Below, in pieces: positions 35,328 to 47,240 of a stretch of 64,000 nt of DNA (positions are counted from its first letter, which is position 1; each line of letters starts with the position of its first letter). The DNA lies in assembly GCA_001466705.2 (NCBI GenBank), contig LATX02000057.1:62001-126000 (forward strand), read 5' to 3'. The notes below the pieces were generated by a model that ran no database searches, was not told the origin of the DNA, and saw only the letters and a list, made by a program, of their open reading frames with translations. The position numbers were made by a program, and so were the translations under genes. The DNA is from Moniliophthora roreri (Eukaryota; Basidiomycota; Agaricomycetes; Agaricales; Marasmiaceae).

Positions 35328-38300
35328 ATGAACTCTTATCCAGTGGAACTGCTCACCCAGCTGGCCCCAGTCATGTTTGTGGCTGGCTTGGATGCCCCGG
35401 AACAGGTACCACAAACAGTTCCACCAACACCCACAAGTCCCCACGATCCAGCTTCACCTCCTCCCTCTCGTCCTCAGCCTCAGGATCCATTCACCGCATT
35501 AATTCTACGACTACGCGACGCCTTGGTGTCACAACGCAAACCTTCAATATGGCAGCCGGAAAAGCCAAAGATATTCCAGGTCGTAATGGTCGACAAGCAA
35601 GTTCGCTTTCCCCCTCGTAAACTACTTCCGCCAGAAGACCCTGGTTACTCTGCAGCTCATTCACCGCTTTCACCTTTAACTCCGTCTTCACCTCTACATC
35701 CAGACGGTCTCATCGCACCTATATGGATTCGGAAACATACGACACTCGTTCCATCTGTATTCGTTTTATTCACGCGACTCTATGAACTTCCACCGCATAG
35801 CTCTCGGTCACCATTGGACCTGCCAGATCCTGATAGGGACCGAGAACGGGAACAGGAGGAACGTGGACGCGATACAGAATTGTCTGCAGAGATAGCTCTG
35901 AGGAAAAAGTCCACGAATGAAAGGGGGATAAAGCTCACTGTGGTTTTACTCGCTAGTAGGAGGATCCTAGGTGAGGAAACCATGTTAATCTCAATGCGTA
36001 TGTATGATGTTACTCATGATAGCGACCCAGACGATCCTTCACTTGACTCAAGGTTGACTTTTATCCGAAGACAAAGCGGTCTAGATTCACGGGCAGCGTT
36101 GTTCGTGTTGAGTCCTGTATCACAAGCAGAATTGGGAGAGTTCATTCAGAGGTATTGGTTACTCTTCATTTATGGTACATTCACCCACATCTTCCGACTT
36201 AGCCTTCAACAAGCCCTCTTCGACCCCGCGATTGAGTATTACACCACACATTCCAAACGCGTGAGACGCAAGAGAAACAGACACTCCCAAGTAGTCTCGA
36301 CTTACCAGACACCTATCTCGCCATTGGGCAACCCAACTGTCGCAAGACCTCTACGACCTGAAGGTTGGACTGTCCGTTACGAATATAAGATGGCTTGCTT
36401 TGCAGAGTTTCGTGGAGAAGATGAAGTTGCTCTCAAGTATGTGCTCAAATACAAAATTACTTTTCAATGCATGGTCCTGATCGGGTATCATCCGCAGGCA
36501 CTACCAAGATGCGTACGAAACTCTAGTCATCATGTTTGGATCTACGATAATCCTTCCCCCACGGACGAAGAGATGGGCCGAGGCTAAAGTGTTGGTGGAT
36601 TGTATAAACATCAAGGTGGGCTTATGCCGTCTCTCGCCCCGTTATCTATTCTGAATTTGACTTTGTAGATTACCAAACTATACCTCTACAATAACGAGCA
36701 CGCCTTGGCACTTTCCCATCACAATACCCATATGCGTAAATTTGGTGATTTCTCCCGTGGCTGGGGTATTGGCGAAGAGACGTACGAGTACTGGAGCTGG
36801 ATGGCAAGACAGTGCGTCATAACTTTCCACCTTCAACTAATACCTTGGCCTAACTCTGAGTTTACAGGCATCGCGTTCTAGCAGAATTACTGGAGCAAGG
36901 CACACATTCCACCCTCGTCTTACCGATTCACAAGCCAGTCGTACCCATCTCTCATTCGAGCAGCACTACAGCAACAACGACAACAGCAAGTCGTGTAGCG
37001 AGCCCAGGGATGGAACTGGATGCTATAAAGTCTTTAGGAATCAATCCGAACCACGCATTACAACATCCCGGTTTTTATTATTATATGGCTGCTAGATGTA
37101 CGGAATCGAGAAAGGAAAAGTTTTTAGTTGCGTTAGAGGATGAAGTGAGTGTTTTGTTTCCTTTTCCTTTTAGCTCTCAGTAGGTTACTGGTCACCGGTT
37201 ACAGGAGCCTTCTTCACAATCTCCAGGATTTGCGAATGAGAAAAAGGTGGACCACTCTGTGATTATATTGGAGGTGGGAGTATTTCCCTTCCCTTCGAGA
37301 ATGGTATAATCCTGACTCGGGTTTACTCCTTAGCTTTACACCAAGTCGTACGAGATGTTTAAAAAGTACGCTAGCCTGGCGAATCCCCAGAATCAGCAAG
37401 GGCAAGGAAGGTTGCCGCTATTCATCGCATACCGTATTGCTCAGAGTTATTATGATTCTGGGAAATTTGATATGGCGATTCGGTGAGTGTCCCCTTCCTG
37501 GTTTGTTTGGTGTAACCCTGATGGATGACAGATTCTTTGAACGTATCGCAAAGACATATCGAAGGGAACACTGGGGCTCGCTTCTTAGACCGTTATTGTC
37601 GACGTGGTATCGCTGTGCGCAGCAGCTAGGCGATGTTGAGCTAGGTGTGCGGTTATTGATTGAGATGCTTGGATATGGTGAGTATTCATCTCGTCGAAAG
37701 GTGAAGTGAAAAGATGCGAAACGTGTGGTCAGACTCAAATGCCATGAATGATCCTGAGTCTCTTCAGGAAGATTTGATTGCTGTACTCAAGGTTCGTTTA
37801 AGATGATTCTTTGGCTTTGATTTACGATGCTCATTTTTCTGTCACATAGAGTACAATGCCATCTTCTGAGGAAGCTATTGTCATTGATCATCTTGAGAGT
37901 CAACCTTTGTGTAAGCTCGTCCCTCATCTTTGCATGATGCGACTAGAGCTGAAGTTTCACAGTTGTCACCAACCTTGTGTTCTGGAAAGCAGAGGTTCAA
38001 GTAGGCGAACAAGCAGCGTTCCAACTGTCTTTAACTGCGCCAAAGGGTACGCCCATTTCCTCCTTACCCTTCGCTAGTCTGGAGATATACCTGGCGAACG
38101 ACAAGCCGCCTATTACCATTACTCACGTTGACGGAGGACACTCGAGTCCTATCCAGAAAGTTGAGTTGGGACATATTAACTCGGAATCGAATGGAGTCTC
38201 CGTTGAATCAACCTTGCGATGGAACCCTGGAGATACGCTGATATTGACGGGAACTATCTCTTCTGGTGTACCAACAACTCTATCAGTGAGTACCATGGAT

Positions 38301-40117
38301 CTCCAGCGCTGGTCGGAAGCTGACTCTCAGTCTGGTATAAAGCTATCAAGTCTCAAACTGACATTGATAGAAGGAGCTTGGAAGGTAGAGATACCTCTGG
38401 AATCATGCCAGTCGCGTCTTGAACCCAAAGGATCGGCACCGCGATGGCTATGCTCGGTAGATCCGCCACGATTTACTCCTGTCAAGAGAGAGAACTATTC
38501 CAGTGTCAAGTGCGTGATCATTATTCTGGCTTGACTGTTTCCGCACAGCTAATTTGGGGTGTTAGCGTGCGCCATCGTCCTCACGTCGTTGCTGTCTCAT
38601 TAAAGCATAGCGCTCCGGCGTATCTAAATGAGACGTACCCAATAACCGTAGAGGTCACCAACTGGGATGACAAGGAGCTTGATGTCATTATGGATGTCCT
38701 GCTGCTGCCTACGGAACTTGACTTTGCAGGTGAGGATAAGGTGTATCTTATTTCATTGCTTTTCTTACAATAATTACACTAGTTAACACCATCTCGGTGG
38801 ATGGGGAGCAATCTTCCGGTCTCATTAAAGGCGTCTCTTTCGGCCCTCTAGCTCCTGGTATCAGTGCAGTCAAGATTCTGCATATAGTCAGCACTGGCGC
38901 TACAGGCGACCGGACGCTGGATATATCCGTTCAGTCTCGCACGCCTACCGCTATACATCAAGATTCTGAAACCTCACCTCAGCCTGAATTGCTTGATATA
39001 ACCGAGACATTGCAGACCGTAGTCATACCTACTGTTGAGCCGTTTAGCATGACATGCGATGTGACATACAGACGTGCGGCGGAGAGTAGACGTGGGGTGG
39101 CTGATCTGAAGACCTTTAAAAGTGACTTTTGGGATGATAGTGACGGCGGAGAGGCTATTGTACGGACGGTTCTGCAGTGTAATGGCCCTTGGGGGTTGCA
39201 GATTGACAAATTCGCTCTGAAGCGCCAGGTGGGTCTCGTCCCAGCGTAGAAATATTTTTACTAGAAAAAGCGACAGAACGAGGGTCAAGCAAAGGTCCTG
39301 GATTCATCTATTGGCGGCCATGGCGACGTTTATTCCTCGGGTAACTATTTTTTCCCCGTGACTGACCGGTTCTTTCTTGCTGACGATTCAGCAGAATACT
39401 TGCCTGGCGATGAATTCGGGGATGTATGCAGAATCAGCATTGCACCTCCACAGGATACTGAGCTCCAGCTTGCTCCAATACCATGTCCCGGTGAATACGA
39501 AGTGACATGGCGAAGGTGTGTAAGATATTTGCCCCGATGTGCCCGGACCTCGGGAATGATTATTCCTTGCTGTCAGGGTGTTGCCAAACGGCGAATACGG
39601 TATCCAAGTTACGACCACGTTTACGCCTCCGCCATTACAGCCGCCAGTGGACGGTCTCATCGCTTTACTGGACATTCCACCTCAGGCAAAGCTGCACCAG
39701 CCAATCACGCTCACCCTCACAATACGCAACCGGCAAATATCCCGTTCAGAAAACATCACAGTACAGCTCGAACCCGATCCTACTGATGGGTTTATTGTAA
39801 CTGGCCTAAGGAATGGTCGAGTACCCCTGCTTTTACCTGGTGCAGAAGAGCGACTTGTCTGGAAACTAATTCCGGTTGAATGTGGTTACGTCAAGCCTCC
39901 GAAAATTCGTGTGCTTGACCGACGGAAGGCTATTGCCAGTGCTCAAGGCCTTGCTGGACCAGACTCGGAAGTGGAGACCGAAGGTGTACCAGTGAAGATT
40001 GTGGACCTGAGGATTGAGCAAAAACTTGCTGCGCCAAAGGACGTAGGAGAGGATGCAAATCAAGAAGTCCTATCTATAGACGAGAGTAACATAGCTAATG
40101 TTCTTGTATTACCATAG
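35328..40117 (+). CDS. TRAPP complex subunit TRAPPC11 (foie gras family)
   Basis: A large multi-exon gene. The ATG at 35328 gives MNSYPVELLTQLAPVMFVAGL. The foie gras region includes FEFRGE-like and TKLYLYNNEHALAL segments, MRKFGDFSRGWGIG, EYWSWMARQHRVLAELLEQG and AHPGFYYYMAARCTESRK-like spacing (37060-37140). The middle (37,800-39,300) is beta-rich, with LTGTISSGVPTTLS and VSVRHRPHVVAVSL. The end contains the Gryzun-type segment ITLTLTIRNRQISRSENI followed by WKLIPVECGYVKPPKIRVLD. The TRAPPIII-type complex tethers vesicles in ER-Golgi and autophagy traffic. Introns near 36437-36498, 36615-36668, 37147-37203 and more. Exon ends were not all fixed. Confidence 0.85.
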
Positions 40118-40262
40118 ACCCTTGATACACTTTCCATTGCTATTATGCCACTGTTTCCCTGCGGTTACAGTCTCCCCCGAGTGCCTTCAAACGTCGAGTC
40201 TGACTCTTACCTCATATCGAGCGCTTAGTGACTCAGAGCACGTGCTGTGTGACGTAACTTGA

Positions 40263-40297
40263 TTCTGGAATCTTCGGGCGTTCCCGCCAGAAATTTC
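40263..40297 (+). promoter_or_regulatory. Heat-shock element upstream of mitochondrial HSP70
   Basis: TTC-tg-GAA-tc-TTC (40263-40275) is a canonical three-unit heat-shock element, and GAA-at-TTC (40290-40297) adds a second dyad. They lie 50-85 bp before the ATG at 40346, the normal position for Hsf1 control of an HSP70 gene. Confidence 0.7.
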
Positions 40298-40345
40298 CGC
40301 TCGGCAAAAAATTTCATACAGTTCACTTCCTTTCCTTCAACCACC

Positions 40346-42758
40346 ATGTTCTCTGCTGCCCGTTCTCTTCGCGCTGCCGTCTCACGGACAGGTCACTATG
40401 CTGTATGTGTTGTGTTCTGTCTATGGCTACACCTTTCTAACAGTTCAACAGGGCCTTCCACGGTCAAACATTGCGCGGAACATGAACACCAAAGTCAATG
40501 GTGTGTGCCCTTGTACGACCTGAAAGCCGCGTCAGCTAACTTCTTCTCAGGCCCTGTCGTCGGTATTGATCTTGGAACGACAAATTCTTGTGTCTCCGTC
40601 ATGCAGGGCAAGGATTCCATTGTCATTGAAAACGCAGAGGGTGCACGAACAACACCTTCCGTAGTCGCCTTCACAAAACACGGGGAGCGTCTTGTCGGTC
40701 TTCCCGCCAAGCGACAGGCGGTCGTTAATTCGGCCAACACTGTCTTCGCTTTCAAGCGTTTGATTGGTAGACAATTCAAGGATAAGGAGGTGCAGGATGA
40801 CATGAAACACTGGTACGCGCTTTACTACTGCATCGTGTTCCGGTGCTCATTTTTATCTCATTCAGGCCATTCAAAATTGTGCCAAAGTCTGACGGCCGGC
40901 CAGCTGTTGAGGTAGAAAACGGTGGGAAAGTCCAACAATTCGTAAGTTGACGTCGTCATTTTTTTTTTACTTGCGTTCTCATAAATTCCTTAGTCAGCGG
41001 AGGAGTTGTCATCAATGGTATTAACGAAGATGCGGGAAACTGCTCAGCAGTACCTGAACAAGAATGTTAAGTACGTGTGTTCTTTAGTCTCTCATGGACC
41101 TGACTCATGGTTTTCGTCTCTAGCCATGCCGTTGTCACCGTCCCGGCATACTTCAACGATGCTCAACGACAAGCAACAAAAGATGCTGGTCAAATCGCCG
41201 GCCTCGATGTCCTCCGGGTGATCAACGAGCCTACCGCTGCGGCCCTCGCTTATGGATTGGAAAAGGCTGAGAACGCCGTCATCGCTGTGTATGATTTGGG
41301 TGGAGGAACCTTCGATATCTCCATCCTTGAGATGCAGAAGGGTGTCTTCGAAGTCAAGTCGACCAATGGTGATACTCACCTTGGAGGTGAGGACTTCGAT
41401 ATCGTCCTTGTCAACCACATCCTGCAGGAGTTCAAGAAAGAATCCGGCATTGATCTTAGTGGAGACCGAATGGCTATTCAGCGCATTCGTGAAGCTGCTG
41501 AGAAGGCCAAGATTGAGTTGTCGTCAACAACGCAGACCGAGATTAACCTTCCTTTCATCACCGCTGATGCATCTGGTCCCAAGCACATCAACACCAAAAT
41601 GCTTCGTTCGCAATTGGAGGCCCTCGTTGCACCTTTGATTCAGCGTACCATTGAACCTTGCAAGAAGGCTCTTGCTGATGCTGGTGTCAAGGCCAACGAA
41701 ATCAACGAAGTCATTCTCGTTGGTGGCATGACTCGTATGCCCCGTGTATCGGACACCGTCAAATCCATCTTCGGACGTGATCCCTCCAAGGGTGTGAACC
41801 CCGATGAAGCTGTCGCTAAGGGTGCTGCTATCCAGGGTGGTGTGTTGGCTGGTAACGTTACCGATATCCTGCTCTTGGACGTCACTCCCCTCTCTCTCGG
41901 TGGGTAACCATTCTATTTCCTGCATTGCACTTTTTGAACCATTCATTATCTGTGTAGGTATTGAAACCCTCGGTGGTATCATGACCAAGCTCATCAACCG
42001 TAACACCACCATCCCCGCCAAGAAGTCCCAGGTCTTCTCCACTGCCGCCGACGGCCAGAACGCTATTGAGGTTAAGATCTACCAGGGTGAACGTGAGCTC
42101 GTCCGCGACAACAAGCTTCTCGGTCAGTTCAACTTGGTTGGCATCCCCCCTGCCCCCAAGGGTGTTCCTCAAATCGAGATCACCTTCGATATAGACGCTG
42201 ATGGTATAGTCCACGTCACTGCAAAGGATAAGGCTACCAACAAGGATCAATCTATGACTATCGCTTCATCCTCTGGCTTGAGCGACAAAGACATTGAGAA
42301 GATGGTCGCTGACGCTGAGCAGTACGCTGAAGCTGACAAGGCTCGCCGAACCCTCATTGAGGAAGCCAACAAGGCCGAGTCCGTCTGCGCTGACACCGAG
42401 AAGGGTAAGTCATGGTTAATTCGTATTTCCAAGTAATAATCTAACGATCCTACAGCCATGAACGAGTTCAAGGACCAAATCGATGCCACCGAAAAGGAGA
42501 AGGTCACTAAGCTCATTGCCGAGCTCCGTGAGATCGCTGTCAAGGGCCAGGCCGCCGATCCCTCAGTCACCGCTGACGCTATCCGGGAGAAGATTAACGA
42601 GACCCAACAAGCCTCGCTTGGTCTCTTCCAAAAGGCAAGTAAAGTTTTACTGCACTCCGCTGTCCTTTGCCTGACGTCTTTTTCCTTCAGGTCTACGAGA
42701 AGCGTAATGCTGAGAGCCAACCCTCAGAAGAGAAGCCCACCGAGGAGAAGAAGGATTA
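40346..42758 (+). CDS. SSC1: Mitochondrial HSP70 chaperone (Ssc1/mortalin-like)
   Basis: Drives matrix protein import and folding. The basic start [19 protein letters not shown] is a mitochondrial presequence. After two introns the ATPase domain begins [15 protein letters not shown] and contains the mitochondrial/bacterial-type [26 protein letters not shown] and [11 protein letters not shown]. The substrate domain has [19 protein letters not shown] and [15 protein letters not shown]. It ends with a charged [10 protein letters not shown], not HDEL or EEVD, excluding ER and cytosolic paralogues. Eight introns; about 650 residues, usual size. A heat-shock element precedes it. Confidence 0.95.
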
Positions 42759-43163
42759 AGGTTCTAATCTCCCTTCACCACCACTCTTGCTCGTCGTGGC
42801 ACATCCTTGGTGACCATGTTCACCCTCATCCTGTGTCCATCTCATGGTGATGCGATTCCTTTACGTTCCCTATGATGTTGCTAGAAGGCCCCTCAGTCCG
42901 AAAAGTACAATTGCCATGTATTTACATTACGACCACACATATTGCTTACATACTTGCATACCTACATTCTACTGACATTATCCCCCCGCTCAATGCTTTC
43001 GTGTTTTACGGTGCTGTATCATTTTTACTCATGGGCAGCAATGTATTCTGAGAAACGGATTCAAAACCAGACGTCTGAAAACTTGGGGTGGTTATAGTAC
43101 ATGGGAAAGCGGAAAGTAATGTACATCCGCGCCTGTGAATCGAGAGGTATAAATGGAAGATGA
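42759..43163. other. Convergent intergenic region
   Basis: Shared 3' flank of the mtHsp70 and dynactin p25 genes. It contains a pyrimidine-rich stretch after the HSP70 stop, and no gene or repeat. Confidence 0.4.
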
Positions 43164-44031
43164 CTATCTAGCTGTCACCGGTCCCTGTCGAGAGGTTGGA
43201 ATCTGGTATAATACTAGCGGCGACATGAGCATGAATTGTCGCGGAAGTCGCTCTAAACTTGCCTGTTTCGTGTACGTCTCTACAATTTCTTGCGTCGATT
43301 CGGGAAGGTCTTCAACGAAACGCGCTAACGATGAGAAATGAGGTCACGGTACGCATAGAAAGCTAGTGAGAATAAACGAACCAGGAGAACTACCAAATAA
43401 TGCGAGCGCAGGTATCACGGTATTCGCTGGTACTACGGTGTTGTCCGCCACTTTGGCGCAGTCCTTGATGATAGTAAACTTTCCCTAGACAGAAAGATGA
43501 ATGTGTCGTTATGCTCGATGGAAGGTCCGTGCTCACAATGACACAGTTTTTCCCTATCTCGACGTGATTGCCTATGGTAGCCGCTTCTACCACGGAATTC
43601 GCTCCAATGTGAACATGGTCACCTATCTTCATCGGATAGTAGTTGAACGTTCCTCGGTAGGTTTTGTAGGGTGGCCTGTAAGATATATAGTCAGTCAGGC
43701 TTGCTTCAACTCGATGACATGAAGCGTACGCACCTCATTACACACCCTTCCCCAACCAAACAATATCGTCCCAAAGATATCACGACAGCATGACCAGGAC
43801 CAGAACGCCTCAAGTCTCCTCGTATGATTGCACCGCTTGAAATAATGGTCTTGCCACCGAGAATAATGTTCTGCGGCCCAGCAATCGCAGCTTTTCTTGA
43901 CACTTTGTTTCCCGTATCCTGGAGGATTCGAAGAAAAATTTGCGTGGATAGGTGCACAATGCCATAGAGAAAGCGATTTTTCGCACAGTTTCGATGTATT
44001 CGGACTTTGAGTAGTATATAGGCGGGTCCAT
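43164..44031 (-). CDS. Dynactin subunit p25 (DCTN5-like), left-handed beta-helix protein
   Basis: Five exons. Start at 44031: [15 protein letters not shown] joined across an intron to [18 protein letters not shown]. Hexapeptide beta-helix turns follow: [68 protein letters not shown], then [20 protein letters not shown] and [12 protein letters not shown]. The C-terminal helix ([19 protein letters not shown]) is typical. p25 sits at the pointed end of dynactin and helps recruit cargo to dynein, notably early endosomes in fungi. It shares a very short divergent promoter with the next gene. Confidence 0.9.
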
Positions 44032-44106
44032 GATGGGAGAGTGATAAAGAAGCCAATGAGCCGAATGCAATTTCCAAACACGCGTCTACGGCCGCGGGCA
44101 ATCTCG
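44032..44106. promoter_or_regulatory. Compact bidirectional promoter region
   Basis: Only about 75 bp separate the start codons of dynactin p25 (minus) and the TMEM70-like gene (plus). An upstream in-frame ATG at 44056 would shrink the gap further. Transcription starts must lie inside or overlap the other gene's leader. Confidence 0.55.
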
Positions 44107-45017
44107 ATGTTACGCTCTGCCATTACCTCTTGCCGCATTGGCCAGCGCCATTCTGCTTTTCTGGTCTCGAGCAGCACGCGAATTGGGGCTTCACCATCTC
44201 ATTTTAGGGCTCTGCGTCTTTCCATACCGACAAGGACCTTTTCTTCGACGAGGATATCCCGTGCGGAAGGTACCGCTGCATCAACAGCAGAAACGAAAAC
44301 CCAGTCGACATCAACATCGACAACAAGCAACGAACCTAATGTATACCAAGGACCACTAACTTCTACGTTCCGAAGACTCAAGATTTTTTCACTGGCGTCG
44401 CTGACGCTATCCTTCACGTTGGCACCATTTATCTTTGTGATTGAATCCAACTTGCCCATGTTTGCACGAGCTGCGCTCGCTCTAACGGCCGTGTCAACGT
44501 CGGGAGTTAGTACAGGCCTAGTTGCATGGGTTGCAAGACCGTATGTGACTCAACTTCGAAGGCTGAATCCTGAAAGCCATGGTGGGGCGCAAGGCCTCGA
44601 GATGACTACCATGACATTGGCTCTTAGCCCTCGCTGTACAAGGGTATGTTTCTGAAGTCTTCCCCTCCTTTTGATAGGCTTAATCCTGCGGTACAGGTCT
44701 ACGATTCCGACTTCTTAGTCGAGACCCAAAGGCCTTTTGCAAAGTGGGAACTAGCCAAGGAAGTGGCATTACCTACACCTGAGGATGGTTCACCACTTCC
44801 TGTCGCCGGCAAGGAAGAGACTATTGCAGAGACCTTCGACAGCAGTGGAAAGCTGATCGGAAGCTGGGTAGTCAAATGGGGTACGAATGGAGAGGGTGAC
44901 TGCAGGGAAATAGGGAAGGTTGAACGGTGGGTAGACGTCCGGTCTACTTGTGTTTTCGTTTCTGACACTTTGGATCTCGATAGGCACTTCAATGTTCACT
45001 TAGAACTCTTGAAATGA
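44107..45017 (+). CDS. Mitochondrial inner-membrane protein, TMEM70-like
   Basis: The ATG at 44107 begins MLRSAITSCRIGQ, an Arg/Ser-rich presequence running to about TRTFSSTRISRAEG. The mature part has GPLTSTFRRLKIFSLAS, followed by two hydrophobic hairpin segments (LTLSFTLAPFIFVIE and FARAALALTAVSTSGVS), a Tyr-containing RPYVTQLRRL, and a C-terminal soluble part (SDFLVETQRPFAKWELA, ending FNVHLELLK). The arrangement fits the fungal TMEM70/TMEM186 group, tied in animals to assembly of respiratory complexes V and I. Two introns (about 44643-44697 and 44929-44983). In-frame ATGs upstream at 44056 are possible alternatives. Confidence 0.7.
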
Positions 45018-45383
45018 AAGCACGGGATATCGAATCGACTGTTATATTCTATGCGAATTATTCTGCCTCTTACCGGATGTCTTCGCCTGCATCCACACCC
45101 TCAGAAGAATGAGGAGGACATCAAAGAGGGCCTGTATACTTCACTTCGTGTATAGCATTAACGACACACTGTCACAGTGAACGTGCTACACCATTGTCGA
45201 AAGTACTTGATATAATATGAGTCAGAGTTGAATAATTGAAGAAACTATGCATAAAATGTCCGTGAAGTGGTTACAGATAAATGGATACATAGGTGCTACA
45301 GGTTTCCATCCGAGATGTGGTAGTTAAAATCGTGATATCCTTCTAAGTATCCACCGCATCTTCGTGTATATGATAAACCACCT
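45018..45383. other. Convergent intergenic region
   Basis: 3' flank between the TMEM70-like gene and the orphan membrane protein gene. No gene or repeat was seen. Confidence 0.4.
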
Positions 45384-46937
45384 TCAATTCTTGTCCTTTT
45401 TCTTGAGTTTACTATCCTTGGATGACAGTGTGGCTGTAGGAGCAACATCTGTGTTCGTTGAAGGCCCTGCCTCGGAGGCGCTCTGTACTTTTGAAATCGT
45501 GTCATTCTTGGCATCTGCGATCCGCTCTTTCTGTTCCTCCACTGGCCGTCCATGCACCTCAAAGTCCCAACTTGCAGGGAGAATGGCAATAGGCAGGAGC
45601 CATGTCGCAGTCAACACGACGCCGTTCCCTGTATCCTGACTCTCCACTCTACCCCACGACCACGCCACGAAGGCACCAACATATCCCAGGTATGGCGAAA
45701 ATTTCCGCAACAGCAGCATTCCAGGTCTCATCTGGGCTGGCACCATCATGATAGGCACTTTGTCCAAAAGCCATTTGAGAGCAGCAGTGATCATCGCACC
45801 GCGCTTAGCTGCTTCGATATGTGCGTTGGACAACTGCGCCATGATAGGTGGAGGGATGTAGAGTCGGTAGCCCCACCAGGTACACTGGAGGGATAACTTC
45901 GTTGGAGAAGGCTGGAAAACGCGTTTTGGTTTAGCTTTAGGTTTGCTCTCTTCCGCAGGAGGCTTAACATCGGTTCCGCTGTTGTTCGTTGAGTGACCGT
46001 TACCCTTCGCATCAGTTTCTGTATCGTCGGGGTACTCCAGGACAGATTCTGCTATCTCTGGCTCCAATTCGTTCGTAGGCTGCAAGGGGGTGTACATCAT
46101 TATACCCTCCTCCTCCACAGCGCTGTTGTCCTTCTCTTTACCCTTGCCCTTGCCTCCATAGCCCATTTTGTCCAAAATAGCCCAGACACTTTCGCGTCCT
46201 TTCTCCAATCCCCCGTTCATAATCGTCTCCGATGACAGAAGCTTTGCCAGCTTGGAGTCGATCCCGAAGTTGAACATGGAACCATTGCCTATGTTTTCGG
46301 CCTTGGGCGTAACGGCACCGCTGCCGGTACCAATTCCCTCCGAACTGGTGCTCGGACCGGGAGTAGGGGGAGCACTCTGACTTCCTCGCTGTGCAGGAGG
46401 TTTAGAGGTTGAGGTGAGGTTGAGGTTTTCATCGATCAAGGCCTTGATTCTCATTGCCAATGTGCGAGGATCCTTCGGATCGGCCTCTGTGGTCTGCTCT
46501 GGTGCTTCGGCACCATTAGTATCATCTTTTGTATCCTCCTTCTTTCCCTTGTCCTCCACAGAGGTACTTGCCTCAGCGGGTTCCTCCGAAGTAACCGGTG
46601 TTGCCGTCTCCGATCGCGATCGCTTCAACGCAGGGAATCCAGATTTCATCTGCTCTTTCCATCTCTCCAATTCCGCCTTCCACTTCTCCATATCATTCGA
46701 CCAGCTACTTGATCCTGATCCAGCGTCGGGAGACTTGGTTAATGACCACGATGCAGGAGGAAATTGTACATTATTCGAGGACTTGAAATTACTGTTGGTG
46801 AATGACTTGAACCGTGCAATCGCCGAAATTTTGGTTTTCGGAAGAGTAGGAGTTGAAGATGTCGTTTCTGTGGTACCATTTGCATTCTCAAGGGTGGTAA
46901 CAGGCTCTGCTGGGGGCGCAGTAGATATAGTGGACAT
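45384..46937 (-). CDS. Conserved-looking orphan protein with C-terminal membrane segments
   Basis: Single exon, 517 residues from the ATG at 46937, which has a strong context (CACCACCATG); an upstream in-frame start at 46964 is TTG-like and less likely. Residues 1-330 are Ser/Thr/Pro and Lys/Glu rich and probably disordered, with one helical WSNDMEKWKAELERWKEQM segment. The C-terminal third is ordered: LQCTWWGYRLYIPPPIMAQL, an amphipathic AAKRGAMITAALKWLLDK, then two to three hydrophobic stretches (VPIMMVPAQMRPGMLLL, YLGYVGAFVAWSW, VVLTATWLLPIAILPASW). It ends in a Lys-rich tail. I do not recognise a family. Possibly an organelle membrane protein. Confidence 0.7.
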   Translation of the reverse strand: MSTISTAPPAEPVTTLENANGTTETTSSTPTLPKTKISAIARFKSFTNSNFKSSNNVQFPPASWSLTKSPDAGSGSSSWSNDMEKWKAELERWKEQMKSGFPALKRSRSETATPVTSEEPAEASTSVEDKGKKEDTKDDTNGAEAPEQTTEADPKDPRTLAMRIKALIDENLNLTSTSKPPAQRGSQSAPPTPGPSTSSEGIGTGSGAVTPKAENIGNGSMFNFGIDSKLAKLLSSETIMNGGLEKGRESVWAILDKMGYGGKGKGKEKDNSAVEEEGIMMYTPLQPTNELEPEIAESVLEYPDDTETDAKGNGHSTNNSGTDVKPPAEESKPKAKPKRVFQPSPTKLSLQCTWWGYRLYIPPPIMAQLSNAHIEAAKRGAMITAALKWLLDKVPIMMVPAQMRPGMLLLRKFSPYLGYVGAFVAWSWGRVESQDTGNGVVLTATWLLPIAILPASWDFEVHGRPVEEQKERIADAKNDTISKVQSASEAGPSTNTDVAPTATLSSKDSKLKKKDKN

Positions 46938-47240
46938 GGTGGTGCAACGTGAAGATTGACCCACACAACGTCATCGATATTATCAGCGCCTCTTTGGTAG
47001 AGATTAGACTAGATTAGATTAGATTGTACTTCTTGGCGCTTTTCTGGCTTGATATTGCTACGTGTTGAAATTCTAGTCTAATTAAGTCTTGAGTATGTCC
47101 ACAGCTCACAACATCCTTGCGTACGCGAAAAAAAGTTGCGTTCAGCGCTTTTCTTTGACCTTCGTAAGAATCCTACATACGTGCCAACTCTTCGAAGCCT
47201 TCCAAGACTTCATTCAACAGACCCAACAACATTGAAGACC
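46938..47240. other. Divergent intergenic region with short TTAGA-type microsatellite
   Basis: It holds the promoter of the orphan membrane protein gene and possibly that of the C2-like remnant. At about 47003-47028 a GATTAGA-type unit is repeated four times. No other feature. Confidence 0.45.

Noticed and set aside
41524..42042. Long minus-strand frames across mtHsp70
   Set aside because: They arise from the biased codon use of the highly expressed HSP70 gene on the plus strand.
46991..47030. Short TTAGA-type repeat taken as a possible telomere-like tract
   Set aside because: Only about four irregular units inside a normal promoter region; a plain microsatellite is sufficient explanation.
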